Positions 9,103 through 17,816 are shown, numbered from the stretch's first letter. The stretch is DNA of 64,000 nucleotides from Chloroflexota bacterium (GCA_003670575.1 QWRD01000004.1:1-64000); one strand, 5' to 3'. The notes: generated by a model not told the origin, from the letters alone. Program-made: numbers and translations.

Positions 9103-9992
9103 GCGCACTCGCGATTCGGACCAGCCTGCGCGTGGACGCGCTGGACGCGCCCGGCCTCGACACCGCGTGCGGCAGCAACGCCGACGCGGTACTCATCGAC
9201 CTCGCCAGCGCGGCGGCCTACGCGCAGCGCGCCGACGCTCGCCGAGCAGCCAACCACGCGCTGCTGGCGATCGCGGCCACCGGGCGGCCGGTGCATGCGC
9301 GCGTCTCCGACACGCGCTCCGGCGAGACCGAGGGCGACATCATGTCGATGGTGCGCGCGGGTCTGACGGCGGTGGTGCTGGCCGGCGCCGAGCGCCCGCA
9401 GGACGCACGCGACCTGGACGTGCTGATCCGCAAGCAGGAGATGCGCCGCGAGATCGAGCCTGGCAGCGTGCGCCTAGTCGCCGAACTCGATTCCGCCGAT
9501 GGCATCCGCGCGCTGCCCCGCATCCTGGAGTCGATCGACCGGCACAGCGCCGTGGTGCTCGATGTCTCCGCACTGGCCGCCGAGCTAGGGCTGCCGGGTG
9601 CGGTCGCCTCGCACATGCCACTGCTGGAGCACGCGATGGCCGAGGTAGCACTGACCTGCGCGGCGCACGGGCTGCCGTGGACCGTCGCCGCGCCCACCGC
9701 CGACTCCGGCGCACGCGCACTGGTCGCGAACCGCGCGCACGCGCTGGGCGCGGCGGGCGTGCAAGTCGCGTCGGAGGCGGAGGCGACGGGCTTCACCCGC
9801 CTCTTCACCCCCGGCGCCGGCGAGGTCCACACCGCGCGCATCATCCTCGCCGAGTGGGAGCGCCTGCGCGCCGCCGATCAGCCCTCCGGCGTCATCGGCG
9901 CCCACCTCGTCGATCGCCGCACCATGCGCGCCGCCCGCGCCGTGGTCGAGCTCGGCGAGGCGATTGCGCGGCGGGAGCGGGTGGGGAAGTAG
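9099..9992 (+). CDS. HpcH/HpaI aldolase / CitE-like protein, divergent
   Basis: The 297-residue protein has the length and order of a citrate-lyase-beta-like TIM barrel. VLIDLASAA stands where VxLDLED is usual, HARVSD where xVRVN is usual, VAELDSADG where PKVESA is usual, and there is a C-terminal ERLRAADQPSGVIGAHLVDRRTM tail ending in helices. The carboxylate ligands expected in the DLED and PKVES motifs are altered, so metal binding and lyase activity may be reduced or changed. Start ATG overlaps the hydrolase stop (ATGA). It could be a CoA-ester thioesterase or lyase acting with the neighbouring hydrolase; that is speculation. Confidence 0.65.
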   Translation: MSALAIRTSLRVDALDAPGLDTACGSNADAVLIDLASAAAYAQRADARRAANHALLAIAATGRPVHARVSDTRSGETEGDIMSMVRAGLTAVVLAGAERPQDARDLDVLIRKQEMRREIEPGSVRLVAELDSADGIRALPRILESIDRHSAVVLDVSALAAELGLPGAVASHMPLLEHAMAEVALTCAAHGLPWTVAAPTADSGARALVANRAHALGAAGVQVASEAEATGFTRLFTPGAGEVHTARIILAEWERLRAADQPSGVIGAHLVDRRTMRAARAVVELGEAIARRERVGK

Positions 9993-10030
9993 GGTGGGGG
10001 TGCCGCTAGAACAGGTTGTCAATTGAGGCA

Positions 10031-10819
10031 CTAGACGTTGCGCGTGGCTAGTACTTCCTTCGCGGGCGTGCGATCCCCAGTGCAACTAATCCGCCGCGGC
10101 GCGTCTAGGTAAGTCAGATCGTAACCAAGCGACTCGTACAGCGAGACGATACGGGGAGTTGCTTGATTCGACAGCACGACAGGGCCGGGGTGACGCGCCA
10201 GCAGAGATGCTAAGCGAACCTGGTCGGACCAGTCGAAGCCGCCAGGCGAGTATTGAGTGAATGGCACGTCGTACGGTGGGTCAGCGTAGACAAAGTCGTC
10301 CGGGGTGAGTAGAACGCTCTCGAAGTCGCCGGTCGTGAATTCCCAATTGGCGAATGTAGTCCGGTATTCGCTGAACTCCTCGCGATAGTTGATTTTCGAA
10401 TAACGTCCGAACGGAACATTGAACTCGCCCCTGCGATTGAAGCGGCAAAGGCCGTTATATCCGGTGCGATTGAGGTAGTAGAAGAGCTCGGAGGCCTCTC
10501 GGTTCCGCGCCTTCCCGCTCCTGACCAACTCGTTGAAGCGATCACGGTTCGTGTAGTAGGCCGCCTCGCTGTTCTCCATCGGCAGTGCGACACGCAATCC
10601 GCGCTGAAGCCATCGATAGAAATGCATCGCGTGCTCATTCGCGTCATTGGCGAGGATGCGGGTGGGAGAGAGGCCCATCGCTATTGCGAGACCACCGCAC
10701 AGGGGCTCTACGAGACGTCGATCGCGGTGTTTCCCGTACAGGTTCTTGACGATTGGCACCAGCCAGCGCTTTCCGCCAGCCCACTTAAGTGGCGGTGTTG
10801 GTGCCGTGCTAACGACCAC
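10031..10819 (-). CDS. D12-class (Dam-like) adenine-N6 DNA methyltransferase
   Basis: Starting at the GTG at 10819 it is 262 residues; a GAGGGGAG ribosome-binding site sits 6 bases upstream, better than the longer ATG start at 10870. S-adenosylmethionine motif I is PPLKWAGGKRWL, followed by LVEPLCGG, LNRTGYNGLCRFNRRGEFNVPFG (FNVPFG is a Dam/DpnM hallmark) and the catalytic motif IV ADPPY. It methylates adenine in a short site, GATC in most relatives. Base composition is lower in GC than in the flanks and codon use differs, suggesting transfer. The divergent HNH gene next to it is the likely partner nuclease of a type II system. Confidence 0.9.
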   Translation of the reverse strand: MVVSTAPTPPLKWAGGKRWLVPIVKNLYGKHRDRRLVEPLCGGLAIAMGLSPTRILANDANEHAMHFYRWLQRGLRVALPMENSEAAYYTNRDRFNELVRSGKARNREASELFYYLNRTGYNGLCRFNRRGEFNVPFGRYSKINYREEFSEYRTTFANWEFTTGDFESVLLTPDDFVYADPPYDVPFTQYSPGGFDWSDQVRLASLLARHPGPVVLSNQATPRIVSLYESLGYDLTYLDAPRRISCTGDRTPAKEVLATRNV

Positions 10820-10886
10820 AAGGAACTCCCCTCTGCCGTTGAGGATGACCGTCGGATGACGATAGAACACGTGTTCCTCGACTGCA

Positions 10887-11684
10887 ATGCCGCAAGTCCA
10901 CAGTCCATCGATTCCGTACCATCACGGAACGACCCTTGATGAGAGCGGGGACAACGTGGTTGCTGGGGATGCCGCTTGCCCGGAGTGCATGCAGTCCTTG
11001 AAGGACTCTCAATGGAGAGGTGATCCCGCGCAGTCACCGGGAGCCAAGCTGTTTCGTGCGGAATTCAAGTCATGTGGCTGCTGTTCTGAGAATGCGAACG
11101 AGCATGTCTTCCATCACTGGCACGTTTTCGGATATGCCCCCTCCCGTGAAACGACGGCGTTCGCCGGCATCGAGAACTACTGCGGGCCTTGCCGGCGGAA
11201 CCACGATCATGCTGAGGGTGACTTTGGCGGATCGCTGCATGAGGCAGTCGAAACGTTACCGATGGTGCGCAAGGACCATGACAGCGTGCTGCAGGAGGAA
11301 GTCAGCGCCGCTAACTTTGCCGCGCGACTCAGTGAGATCGAGGCACTGATGGCAACGCAAGGGCGGCCTTATCAGCATGCACTGGTTTTGGCGATGATTC
11401 GCCGAGATCGTCCGATCGTTCGCTTCCTCAAGGAGAGAGCCGGATACGCCTGCCAGTTCGAGGGGTGCACCGCAAGCATCCCAACGCGCGGTGGGACCAC
11501 ATACGTCGAGGTTGCTCATTTGGATCCGGTTTCCAAGGGCGGCGGTGCGGTCGCGTTAAACCTTGTGGTGCTCTGCCCAAACCATCACAAGATGGTCGAC
11601 CTCGGCACTCTTCAAATCGATGTGAGTGATGGTTCCAAAGTGGAAGGGACGTTGAACGAACAGCCCTTCAGAATTTTCCGGTGA
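10887..11684 (+). CDS. HNH nuclease-domain protein, probable restriction endonuclease
   Basis: 265 residues from the ATG; an in-frame GTG at 10956 behind GAGCGGGG is an alternative start. The C-terminus is an HNH domain: CQFEGC, then VEVAHLDPVSKGG, LNLVVLCPNHHKM, with His, Asn and His in the expected spacing. The N-terminal half carries a second zinc-like module, CPEC, CGCC, NEHVFHHWHV and NYCGPCRRNHDH, which itself resembles a degenerate HNH/beta-beta-alpha-metal fold. It starts about 70 bases from the divergent Dam-like methylase gene and shares its lower GC, so a restriction-modification pair is the simplest reading. Recognition site unknown. Confidence 0.75.
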   Translation: MPQVHSPSIPYHHGTTLDESGDNVVAGDAACPECMQSLKDSQWRGDPAQSPGAKLFRAEFKSCGCCSENANEHVFHHWHVFGYAPSRETTAFAGIENYCGPCRRNHDHAEGDFGGSLHEAVETLPMVRKDHDSVLQEEVSAANFAARLSEIEALMATQGRPYQHALVLAMIRRDRPIVRFLKERAGYACQFEGCTASIPTRGGTTYVEVAHLDPVSKGGGAVALNLVVLCPNHHKMVDLGTLQIDVSDGSKVEGTLNEQPFRIFR

Positions 11685-11699
11685 GATCCAACCTTCGGC

Positions 11700-12200
11700 C
11701 TAAGTTGCGCGCCCCAACCTCCAAACCTCCTGCCGCACCTCCGCGATGATGCGCGCGTAGCCAGCCTCGAGGGTGGCGCGGGCACGGGCGATGTGAGCGA
11801 TGTCGGCGGGGGAGAGGCGGCCCGCGTCGATGGCGGCGCGTAGTTCGTCTTCGTCCTCCCAGCGCGGGACGCCAGCCTTCACCCAGAGGTCGAGCAGCAG
11901 GTCGGTGTACGAGACCTCGACGGTGCCGGAGAGGGTCGAGGCGACGCGCGTGTCGCGCAGCACGTCGAAGCGGAACACCGCAGGGCCGCCGCGCTGTGGC
12001 TGCATCGCGTAGCAGAGGTACGGACGTCGAGGCCAGAACAGGCCGTAGGAATCCACCGGCCCTCGTGCATCCTCGAAGCGGTAGAGCGCGACCAGCAGGC
12101 GCGGGGTGCGCGAGACGAGTTCGCACGTGAAGCGCTGCGCGGAGCCGTCGAGGCGGCGCTTCACCTCGGTAACGGTGGTGACCGGAACGTCGGCGGTCAT
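11700..12200 (-). CDS. DUF402-family protein
   Basis: 166 residues, matching DUF402 in length. The N-terminal beta-rich half includes LYRFEDARGPVDSYGLFWP and a middle RFDVLRDTRV segment. The signature C-terminal half reads YTDLLLDLWV, then a short stretch before WEDEDELRAAI and a helix with IARARATLEAGY. Members include nucleoside-phosphatase-like and RNA-binding proteins; the exact role here is not determinable. It converges on the HNH gene and is followed, in reading direction, by nothing on the same strand for over 600 bases. Confidence 0.75.
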   Translation of the reverse strand: MTADVPVTTVTEVKRRLDGSAQRFTCELVSRTPRLLVALYRFEDARGPVDSYGLFWPRRPYLCYAMQPQRGGPAVFRFDVLRDTRVASTLSGTVEVSYTDLLLDLWVKAGVPRWEDEDELRAAIDAGRLSPADIAHIARARATLEAGYARIIAEVRQEVWRLGRAT

Positions 12201-12245
12201 GAGATCACCCTCGACGCCGCATCGCCCCGGTCGAGGGCTGCCAAC

Positions 12246-12938
12246 TCAGTTCGGGTCGGGGATGAGCCAGGCGAGCACCGGGCCGCCGGCGCTGGTGGAG
12301 GCGGGGTCGAATGCGAGGATGACGCGCGCGTCCACCGTGCCGCCGCGCACGGAGGAGCCGGGCACGAGCCGCAACTGCAGCGGCGCGCCGGGCTGACCCG
12401 CCACCCGTACGGTGAGCCGCCGGGCCGCCTGATCGATAGTCTCCACCACGCCCCGCACCGTCGCCTCGCCGGCCCAACGCGCTCGGCTGCCGGTGGCGTC
12501 CGAGTGCACAGCGTGCGTCCCACCGGTCGGGTCGCGCAGCAGCACCTTGAAGCCGGGCGTCACCGCCGAGGCGCAGACCACCCCCGACTGCGTGATTCCC
12601 AGGCAGGCATCCGGCCACGCCACGGCCTCCACAGCCAGCAAGGCGAGGTATCGCTCCGGGATCGCCAGCCACTCGGCGAGCAGCGCCGTGGCGCGTCCGG
12701 CGGCAGCCTCCCGCTCGCCGGCGGCCGGGGCGGCGCTGCCCGGGACCACGGAAGCGCCCGCGGGAGGCGTCGATGGCGGCGGGGTGGCGCCGCCTGGACC
12801 GGTCGAGGCCGCAGCAGTGTCGGCAAGCGGGCTACGAGGCGGTGGAGTACGCTGCTGCGCGCCACACGCAAGCGTCGGCACCAAACAGGCGAAGCAGACC
12901 AGGGCGAGCAAGCGAAGGTACACCGGGCAATCCCCCAC
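12246..12938 (-). CDS. Putative lipoprotein with a WPDACLG-type domain
   Basis: Started at the GTG at 12938 because GGGAGG lies 7 bases upstream; 230 residues. A hydrophobic signal ending LVPTLACGAQQ gives a lipobox-like cleavage site before Cys. After a Pro/Ala/Gly-rich linker, a conserved module reads EAVAWPDACLG, GVVCASAVTPGFKVLLRD and HAVHSDATG. This Cys-Cys module recurs in secreted proteins of Chloroflexota and cyanobacteria. A second beta-rich part (EATVRGVVETIDQ, LTVRVAGQPG, GGTVDARVILAFD) resembles a small OB-like fold. Function unknown. Confidence 0.6.
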   Translation of the reverse strand: MGDCPVYLRLLALVCFACLVPTLACGAQQRTPPPRSPLADTAAASTGPGGATPPPSTPPAGASVVPGSAAPAAGEREAAAGRATALLAEWLAIPERYLALLAVEAVAWPDACLGITQSGVVCASAVTPGFKVLLRDPTGGTHAVHSDATGSRARWAGEATVRGVVETIDQAARRLTVRVAGQPGAPLQLRLVPGSSVRGGTVDARVILAFDPASTSAGGPVLAWLIPDPN

Positions 12939-13091
12939 GCGATGCCTCCCTGTACGGGGGCTACTGGTATCATCGTGCAGGCCGCCAGCAGGGGCCACGT
13001 CAGTTCAGCCAATCATTCGATGCCATCAGCCAACGGGCGAAAGGCGCCAGCCAGTCGGTCAGCACCGGCGGCGACGGGGTAGGGACGCGCG

Positions 13092-14411
13092 ATGCCAGCG
13101 ACCGTAGTGATCGGGGCACAGTGGGGCGACGAAGGCAAGGGCCGGGTCGTCGACTTCTTTGCACGCAACTGCACGGTGATCGCGCGCTACTCGGCGGGTA
13201 GCAACGCCGGCCACACCATCGTGAACGAGCGCGGCCGCTTCGCGCTGCACCTGGTGCCCGCGGGCATCTTCTACGGCAACAAGTCCTGCATCATCGGCAA
13301 CGGTGTGGCGATTCTGCCGACGACGCTGATCGGTGAGATCACGATGCTGGAGGAGCGCGGCGTCGACACCTCCCAACTCATGATCAGCGACCGCGCACAC
13401 GTCGTCATGCCGTGGCACGTCGCGATCGACAAGCTCGACGAGGCGGCACGCGGCGCGAACGCGATCGGCACAACGGGTACAGGCACCGGGCCGGCGTTCA
13501 TCGACAAGACCGCGCGGCTCGGCGTGCGCACCGGCGACCTGTTGGCCGCCGATGAGTTCGACGAGAAGGTGCGCTTCATCCTCGAGTACAAGAACCGCGT
13601 GATCACGAAGATGTACGACGGTGACCCGCTGCGCTTCGAGGATATCCGCGACGAGTACCGCGAGTACGGCGAGCGCTTGCGCCACTACATCACCGACACG
13701 GCGACTGTCGTGCAGGACGCACACGCTCGTGGCGAGCAGATACTGCTGGAGGGCGCGCAGGGCTCGCTGCTCGACCTCGACCACGGAACGTACCCGTACG
13801 TCACCTCGTCCGTGCCGTCATCGGTGGCGGCGGGCGCATGCGTCGGCGTGGGGCTTGGGCCGACAGCGATCCGGCGCGTGGTCGGCGTGTACAAGGCGTA
13901 CCAGACGCGCGTCGGCAACGGCCCGATGCCGACCGAGCTGTTCGACGCCGACGGCAGCGCGTTGCGCGACCACGGCATCGCGCAGGGCACCGGCGAGTAC
14001 GGCACCACCACCGGTCGACCACGCCGCTGCGGCTGGTTCGATGGTGTGCTGGCGCGCCAGACCGCGCGACTGAACGGACTGACCTCCGTCGCGCTCACCC
14101 GCCTCGATGTGCTCGCGCAGTTCGACCGCGTGAAGATCTGCGTCGCGTACGAACTCGACGGCGAGCGCATCCACGCGCTCCCGCCCTCCTTGGCCGCGAG
14201 CGCGCGCGTGCAGCCGGTGTACGAGGAGCTCCCCGGCTGGAAGACCGAGATCACCGACGTCCGCAAGCTCGGCGACCTGCCCACGGAAGCACGACAGTAC
14301 GTGCGCCGCATCGAGGAGATCCTCGGCGTGCCGGTGGACATGATCTCCGTCGGTCCGGAGCGCGACCAGGCAATCGTCACGCGCGACATCTTCGGTAGCG
14401 CGCTGCTGTAA
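13092..14411 (+). CDS. purA: Adenylosuccinate synthetase
   Basis: 439 residues. It joins IMP and aspartate using GTP in the first step from IMP to AMP. Visible motifs are VVIGAQWGDEGKGRVVDFF (P-loop), NAGHT, GTTGTGTGPAFIDK, EGAQGSLLDLDHGTYPYVT, MPTELFD and TTTGRPRRCGWFD, all in family order. A GTAGGGACG ribosome-binding site precedes the ATG. The enzyme complements the purF-purM-purH genes near the right end of the window, though it is transcribed separately. Confidence 0.97.
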   Translation: MPATVVIGAQWGDEGKGRVVDFFARNCTVIARYSAGSNAGHTIVNERGRFALHLVPAGIFYGNKSCIIGNGVAILPTTLIGEITMLEERGVDTSQLMISDRAHVVMPWHVAIDKLDEAARGANAIGTTGTGTGPAFIDKTARLGVRTGDLLAADEFDEKVRFILEYKNRVITKMYDGDPLRFEDIRDEYREYGERLRHYITDTATVVQDAHARGEQILLEGAQGSLLDLDHGTYPYVTSSVPSSVAAGACVGVGLGPTAIRRVVGVYKAYQTRVGNGPMPTELFDADGSALRDHGIAQGTGEYGTTTGRPRRCGWFDGVLARQTARLNGLTSVALTRLDVLAQFDRVKICVAYELDGERIHALPPSLAASARVQPVYEELPGWKTEITDVRKLGDLPTEARQYVRRIEEILGVPVDMISVGPERDQAIVTRDIFGSALL

Positions 14412-14491
14412 TTCGCAGCGCACGCCGGTGCGTGCGCGCGATTGGCAGCGCACGGCGCAACGGCGCGCCGGCACTCGGAAAGGCCGCCCAG

Positions 14492-15007
14492 ATGGACACA
14501 TTCGTCATCGGGATTCACGTACTGCTCGCGGCGATCTTCGTCGGGCCGCAGGTGCTGCTCTTCTACGCAGTGATCCCATCCACCTGGCTGATCACGGACG
14601 AGCGACTGCGGCGCCAGGTGACGGGCGTGGTCACGCAACGGTTCGGGATGCTGGCCGGAGCCTCGATCGTCGGTCTGATCATCACCGGCATGTACCAGCT
14701 CAACTCCGCACGCGTGGGGCCCGAGATCCGCGACAACATGATGTCGTACGGCTTCGGCGCGATCTTTCTGGCGAAGATGGTGGCGCTGCTTTCGCTCATC
14801 GTGCTAATCGGCGTGCACGGCATGGTGTTCGGCCGACGGATCCGCGCGGCCTCCGAGGCGGTGGAGCGCGGCGACCTCGACCCGAGCGAGTTGGAGGCCG
14901 CACGCCGTGCCTCGCTGCTGTTCTCCACGCTCATCCTGCTGCTCTCGGTCGCCATCCTGTTCCTCGGCGTGGCGCTCACGGGCGAGGGCGCGCGCGAGCT
15001 GCGCTGA
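14492..15007 (+). CDS. CopD/DUF2269-like membrane protein
   Basis: 171 residues from the ATG at 14492 (CGGAAAGG upstream). Four transmembrane helices are evident: the first around HVLLAAIFVGPQVLLFYAV, then MLAGASIVGLIITGMYQL, IFLAKMVALLSLIVLIGVHGM and the C-terminal LFSTLILLLSVAILFLGVAL. The helix-embedded histidines and the IHVLLAAIFVG opening resemble CopD-like or cytochrome b561-type heme or copper membrane proteins, but no assigned function is safe. It is followed after one base by the GTG of the glycosylase gene, so they share a transcript. Confidence 0.6.
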   Translation: MDTFVIGIHVLLAAIFVGPQVLLFYAVIPSTWLITDERLRRQVTGVVTQRFGMLAGASIVGLIITGMYQLNSARVGPEIRDNMMSYGFGAIFLAKMVALLSLIVLIGVHGMVFGRRIRAASEAVERGDLDPSELEAARRASLLFSTLILLLSVAILFLGVALTGEGARELR

Positions 15008-15008
15008 C

Positions 15009-15614
15009 GTGAGCGCACCTCACTCTGCCCCCGCACTCCCGACGCTGCCCGACCTGCTTCGCCCCGGCCTCGACGTCGTATTCGTCGGCATCAATCCGGG
15101 AGAGCAGTCCGCCCGCCGAGGTCACTACTACGCGCATCCCGGCAATGCGTTCTGGCGGCTGCTCTCCGCGTCCGGCCTCGCACCGCGCGAGGTACAACCG
15201 GCGGACGACCGCTGGCTCTCCGAGGTGTGCGGGATCGGCTTCACCGATGTGGTGAAGCGCGTGGTCACCGACAGCACGCAGGTGACACGCGCTGAGTTTC
15301 TGGACGCCATCCCGCTGTTTCGCGAGCGCATGGCGGCCGCGTCACCGTCACCTCGCGCGGTCTGCTTCACCGCCGGCCGCGCGTTCGACGAGGTGTTCCC
15401 GGGGATGCGCGCTGCCTCTGCATGGGGACGCCAACCGGTGACGCTCGCGGGCAGCGAGGACAGCGAAGTGTGGGTGATGCCATCGACTTCCGGCCTCGCC
15501 GCGAAGTGGCGCGCCGAGGGTCGGCAGGTGTTCGCTGACCTCGCGGCGCGACTGCACGCCTCGCTCACCCCGCGCGCCCCGCTCGCCCCGGCAGTCGAGG
15601 CGGTGCACGCGTGA
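15009..15614 (+). CDS. mug: Mug/TDG-family G/T(U)-mismatch DNA glycosylase
   Basis: GTG start placed one base after the previous stop; 201 residues. The active-site motif GINPGEQSARRGHYY and the adjacent HPGNAFWRLL match uracil-DNA glycosylase family 2, and the second motif MPSTSGLAA replaces NPSGLSR/MPSSSAR in known members. It removes uracil or thymine opposite guanine in DNA. The last ~15 residues are a Pro/Ala tail beyond the domain. It overlaps the next gene's GTG by 4 bases. Confidence 0.85.
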   Translation: MSAPHSAPALPTLPDLLRPGLDVVFVGINPGEQSARRGHYYAHPGNAFWRLLSASGLAPREVQPADDRWLSEVCGIGFTDVVKRVVTDSTQVTRAEFLDAIPLFRERMAAASPSPRAVCFTAGRAFDEVFPGMRAASAWGRQPVTLAGSEDSEVWVMPSTSGLAAKWRAEGRQVFADLAARLHASLTPRAPLAPAVEAVHA

Positions 15615-16117
15615 GCGAGGAGCAGCGCTACCGCCCGGACGACGATTGCCCGCTCTTCAGCGAGCGGCTGGAGGAGCACATCGTCGCGCTGACGCGTGGT
15701 GACCTGCCAAACCACGGCCGGTTCTGCGGCAACTGCTACACGCCGCTCTCGCACGACTCGGCGCGCTGCCCACATTGCGGCGCGCTCACCGATGGGCCGC
15801 TCGCACCCGTCGACGCGATCCCGGACGAACTCATCGACATGCTGCGCGAGCAACGCAAGACCGAGAGCCGCATCGTCACGACGTTCGCGTACTCGGGGTT
15901 CGTGCTGGCAATCGTGACGGGACTGGCGATCGTGCTCGGCATCCCGTACCTGCGCGCACACCTGCTCCCAGCGACGATTGTGTACGGGCTGTACCTGCTG
16001 ATCGCGGGCCGGACGTTCGCGGGCGTGCTCGGCGGGTACTACGGCGACCACATCGCGTACGACCGCGCACGCACGCGCATGCGCATGCGTTGGGCCGCGT
16101 GGGTCAGCGCGCGGTGA
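15611..16117 (+). CDS. Zinc-ribbon membrane protein of unknown function
   Basis: GTG start overlapping the glycosylase stop; 168 residues. A rubredoxin-like zinc ribbon (CGNC, then CPHCG 16 residues on) is followed by an acidic helix and two transmembrane segments: GFVLAIVTGLAIVLGIPYL and TIVYGLYLLIAGRTFAGVLGG. A basic C-terminal tail (RTRMRMRWAAW) would face the cytoplasm. Not a recognised family; a small membrane regulator or chaperone is possible. Confidence 0.55.
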   Translation: MSEEQRYRPDDDCPLFSERLEEHIVALTRGDLPNHGRFCGNCYTPLSHDSARCPHCGALTDGPLAPVDAIPDELIDMLREQRKTESRIVTTFAYSGFVLAIVTGLAIVLGIPYLRAHLLPATIVYGLYLLIAGRTFAGVLGGYYGDHIAYDRARTRMRMRWAAWVSAR

Positions 16118-16120
16118 CGT

Positions 16121-16741
16121 CTATGCCACACCAAACGTTCTTCTAGCTTCACCAACGAGACGCGCAAGGTATTTAAGGTAAAGGTCGAGCAGTTGCGCCG
16201 CCGAAAGGCCCGTGATGTCCTTCCCCAGATGGATTAGCGGGGCATCCCGGAACGTGTACCAAACCTCACCGACCTCTCGCGGCAACTTCCAGTAGACCTT
16301 CTCAGCTGTACCGTCGCCTCGATCAACGTCCCAACCAATCCCACCAAGGTGGTCACCGATAAAGAGACTCTTCGCACCCTCAGGCGACGGCCCGATCTGA
16401 TCCGTGCTCAGGCTTCTGATGTATAGGTTCGCGCCAGCGTGCGTATCACCCTTCTTGAGGATGTCGTTACGAACATCAACACAATAGCGTAGCAGTGCGT
16501 CTTCTTTTATCTCTTGCTGCCACGGCTCATACCATGCGTCGAAGCCATGAACCCGAGATCGCAACTGCTGAAGCACGAAGGTTACGGAACGACCATGAAC
16601 GATTACGTTCCGGAAGTGCGCGGCATACAGTTCAGGATCGACTGAGAGCAACAACTCACGAAGCTCGACCTGCGCGTGTCGCAATGTCCCCTCTGTCCGT
16701 TGGACGATGTCCCCGGCGGGCGGATCTGAACGACTCGGCAT
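16121..16741 (-). CDS. HEPN-like protein of unknown function
   Basis: 206 residues, helical. Segments RNVIVHGRSVTFVLQQLRSRV and, later, FDAWYEPWQQEI followed by LLRYCVDVRNDILKKG resemble a HEPN-like group in which the second arginine-asparagine (RNxxxH) normally ends in His; here that His is replaced (RNDILKK). An R-x4-H is nevertheless present in RNVIVH. The C-terminal part (WKLPREVGEVWYTFRD, SAAQLLDLYLKYLARLV) is a separate helical and beta region. Codons and GC are less biased than neighbours, suggesting acquisition. RNase activity is not supported by the motif state. Confidence 0.45.
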   Translation of the reverse strand: MPSRSDPPAGDIVQRTEGTLRHAQVELRELLLSVDPELYAAHFRNVIVHGRSVTFVLQQLRSRVHGFDAWYEPWQQEIKEDALLRYCVDVRNDILKKGDTHAGANLYIRSLSTDQIGPSPEGAKSLFIGDHLGGIGWDVDRGDGTAEKVYWKLPREVGEVWYTFRDAPLIHLGKDITGLSAAQLLDLYLKYLARLVGEARRTFGVA

Positions 16742-16754
16742 TACGCGAACCGCC

Positions 16755-17666
16755 CTACACGGCCGCGAGCACGTCCAAACGGTGCTTCGCCATCTCCGCG
16801 TCGATCTGCGCCTGCGCAGCGGGCGAGGCCTCGATCATTGGGAGGCGGAGGCTGCCGACGCGGATGCCGGCGTGGTTCAGCGCGTACTTCACGGGGATCG
16901 GGTTGGTCTCGATGAACATCACGTTGAACAGCGGCATCAGCCGCGCCTCGATCGTGCGCGCACCGGCGAGATCGCCTCGTACGTAGGCCGCGATCATCTC
17001 GCTAATCTGCACGCCTACGAGGTGACTCGCGACGGAGACGATGCCCCACCCACCCTGGTCGAGAATGTCGAGGGTCAGCGCATCGTCGCCGGACCAGAGC
17101 CGGAAGCCGACGGGGGCGGCGTCACAGATCGCCTTCGCCTGCGGCAGGTCGCCGGCGGCCTCTTTGATCCCGACGATGTTCGGGACGTCGTTCGCCAGCC
17201 GGAGCGTGGTCTCGGCGGTCATGTTCAGCGCGGTGCGGCCGGGGATGTTGTAGAGGATGCACGGCAGCGGGGTCGCGGCCGCCAGCGTGGTGAAGTGGCG
17301 GTACAGCCCCTCCTGCGGCGGCTTGTTGTAGTACGGCACCGTGAACATCAGCCCGGACATCCCGGCGCTGACACCCTCGCGCACCATCTCCAGCGACTCG
17401 GACGTGGAGTTGGTGGAGGCGCCGCCGATGATGGTGGCCGCGGGACCGACTGCCTTGCGCACAGCGCGCCAAACCTCGACCTGCTCCTCGATGCTCAGCG
17501 TGGGCGTCTCACCGGTGGTGCCGGTGAGCACGAGGCCGTCCGAGCCGGAGGCGAGCAGCATCCTCGCCAGCACGCCAGCCTGCTCGTAGTCCACGGAGCC
17601 GTCCGCGGCGAACGGAGTCACCATCGCCGTCATCACGCGCCCGAAGTTCACCCTCGTGTCAGCCAT
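16755..17666 (-). CDS. dapA: 4-hydroxy-tetrahydrodipicolinate synthase
   Basis: The ATG at 17666 with AGGAGGTG upstream gives 303 residues. DapA condenses pyruvate with aspartate semialdehyde, the first committed step to lysine and diaminopimelate. Motifs: GTTGETPTLS, PYYNKPPQEGLYRHF (catalytic Tyr), LYNIPGRT and the Schiff-base Lys in GIKEAAGD. It lies downstream of asd, whose product is its substrate, with a 150-base gap holding a C-rich palindrome; both probably share the asd promoter. Confidence 0.96.
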   Translation of the reverse strand: MADTRVNFGRVMTAMVTPFAADGSVDYEQAGVLARMLLASGSDGLVLTGTTGETPTLSIEEQVEVWRAVRKAVGPAATIIGGASTNSTSESLEMVREGVSAGMSGLMFTVPYYNKPPQEGLYRHFTTLAAATPLPCILYNIPGRTALNMTAETTLRLANDVPNIVGIKEAAGDLPQAKAICDAAPVGFRLWSGDDALTLDILDQGGWGIVSVASHLVGVQISEMIAAYVRGDLAGARTIEARLMPLFNVMFIETNPIPVKYALNHAGIRVGSLRLPMIEASPAAQAQIDAEMAKHRLDVLAAV

Positions 17667-17751
17667 CGCACACCTCCTGCGGCCTCGACGCTCCGAGGCT
17701 GGATGCAAATCGTAGCGCGCGGGCGCAAGACCCGACCTCGGAACCCAGGCC

Positions 17752-17792
17752 ACCCTCACCCCCGGCCCCTCTCCCCGAGGGCGAGGGGAGAC
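17752..17792. repeat. C-rich palindromic dispersed repeat, copy 1
   Basis: The dapA-asd gap holds CCCTCACCCCCGGCCCCTC followed by CTCCCC and the inverted GAGGGGAG. The same motif pair recurs at 19004-19114 and 54822-54920, always between genes. It is a REP-like intergenic element and might also act as a transcription attenuator or terminator. Confidence 0.55.
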
Positions 17793-17816
17793 GGAGCACG
17801 GTCGCGGCCCTGCCGC

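Noticed and set aside
10887-11684. Group I intron or homing endonuclease gene
   Set aside because: The HNH gene does not interrupt another gene and stands next to a methylase, so a restriction role is more likely.
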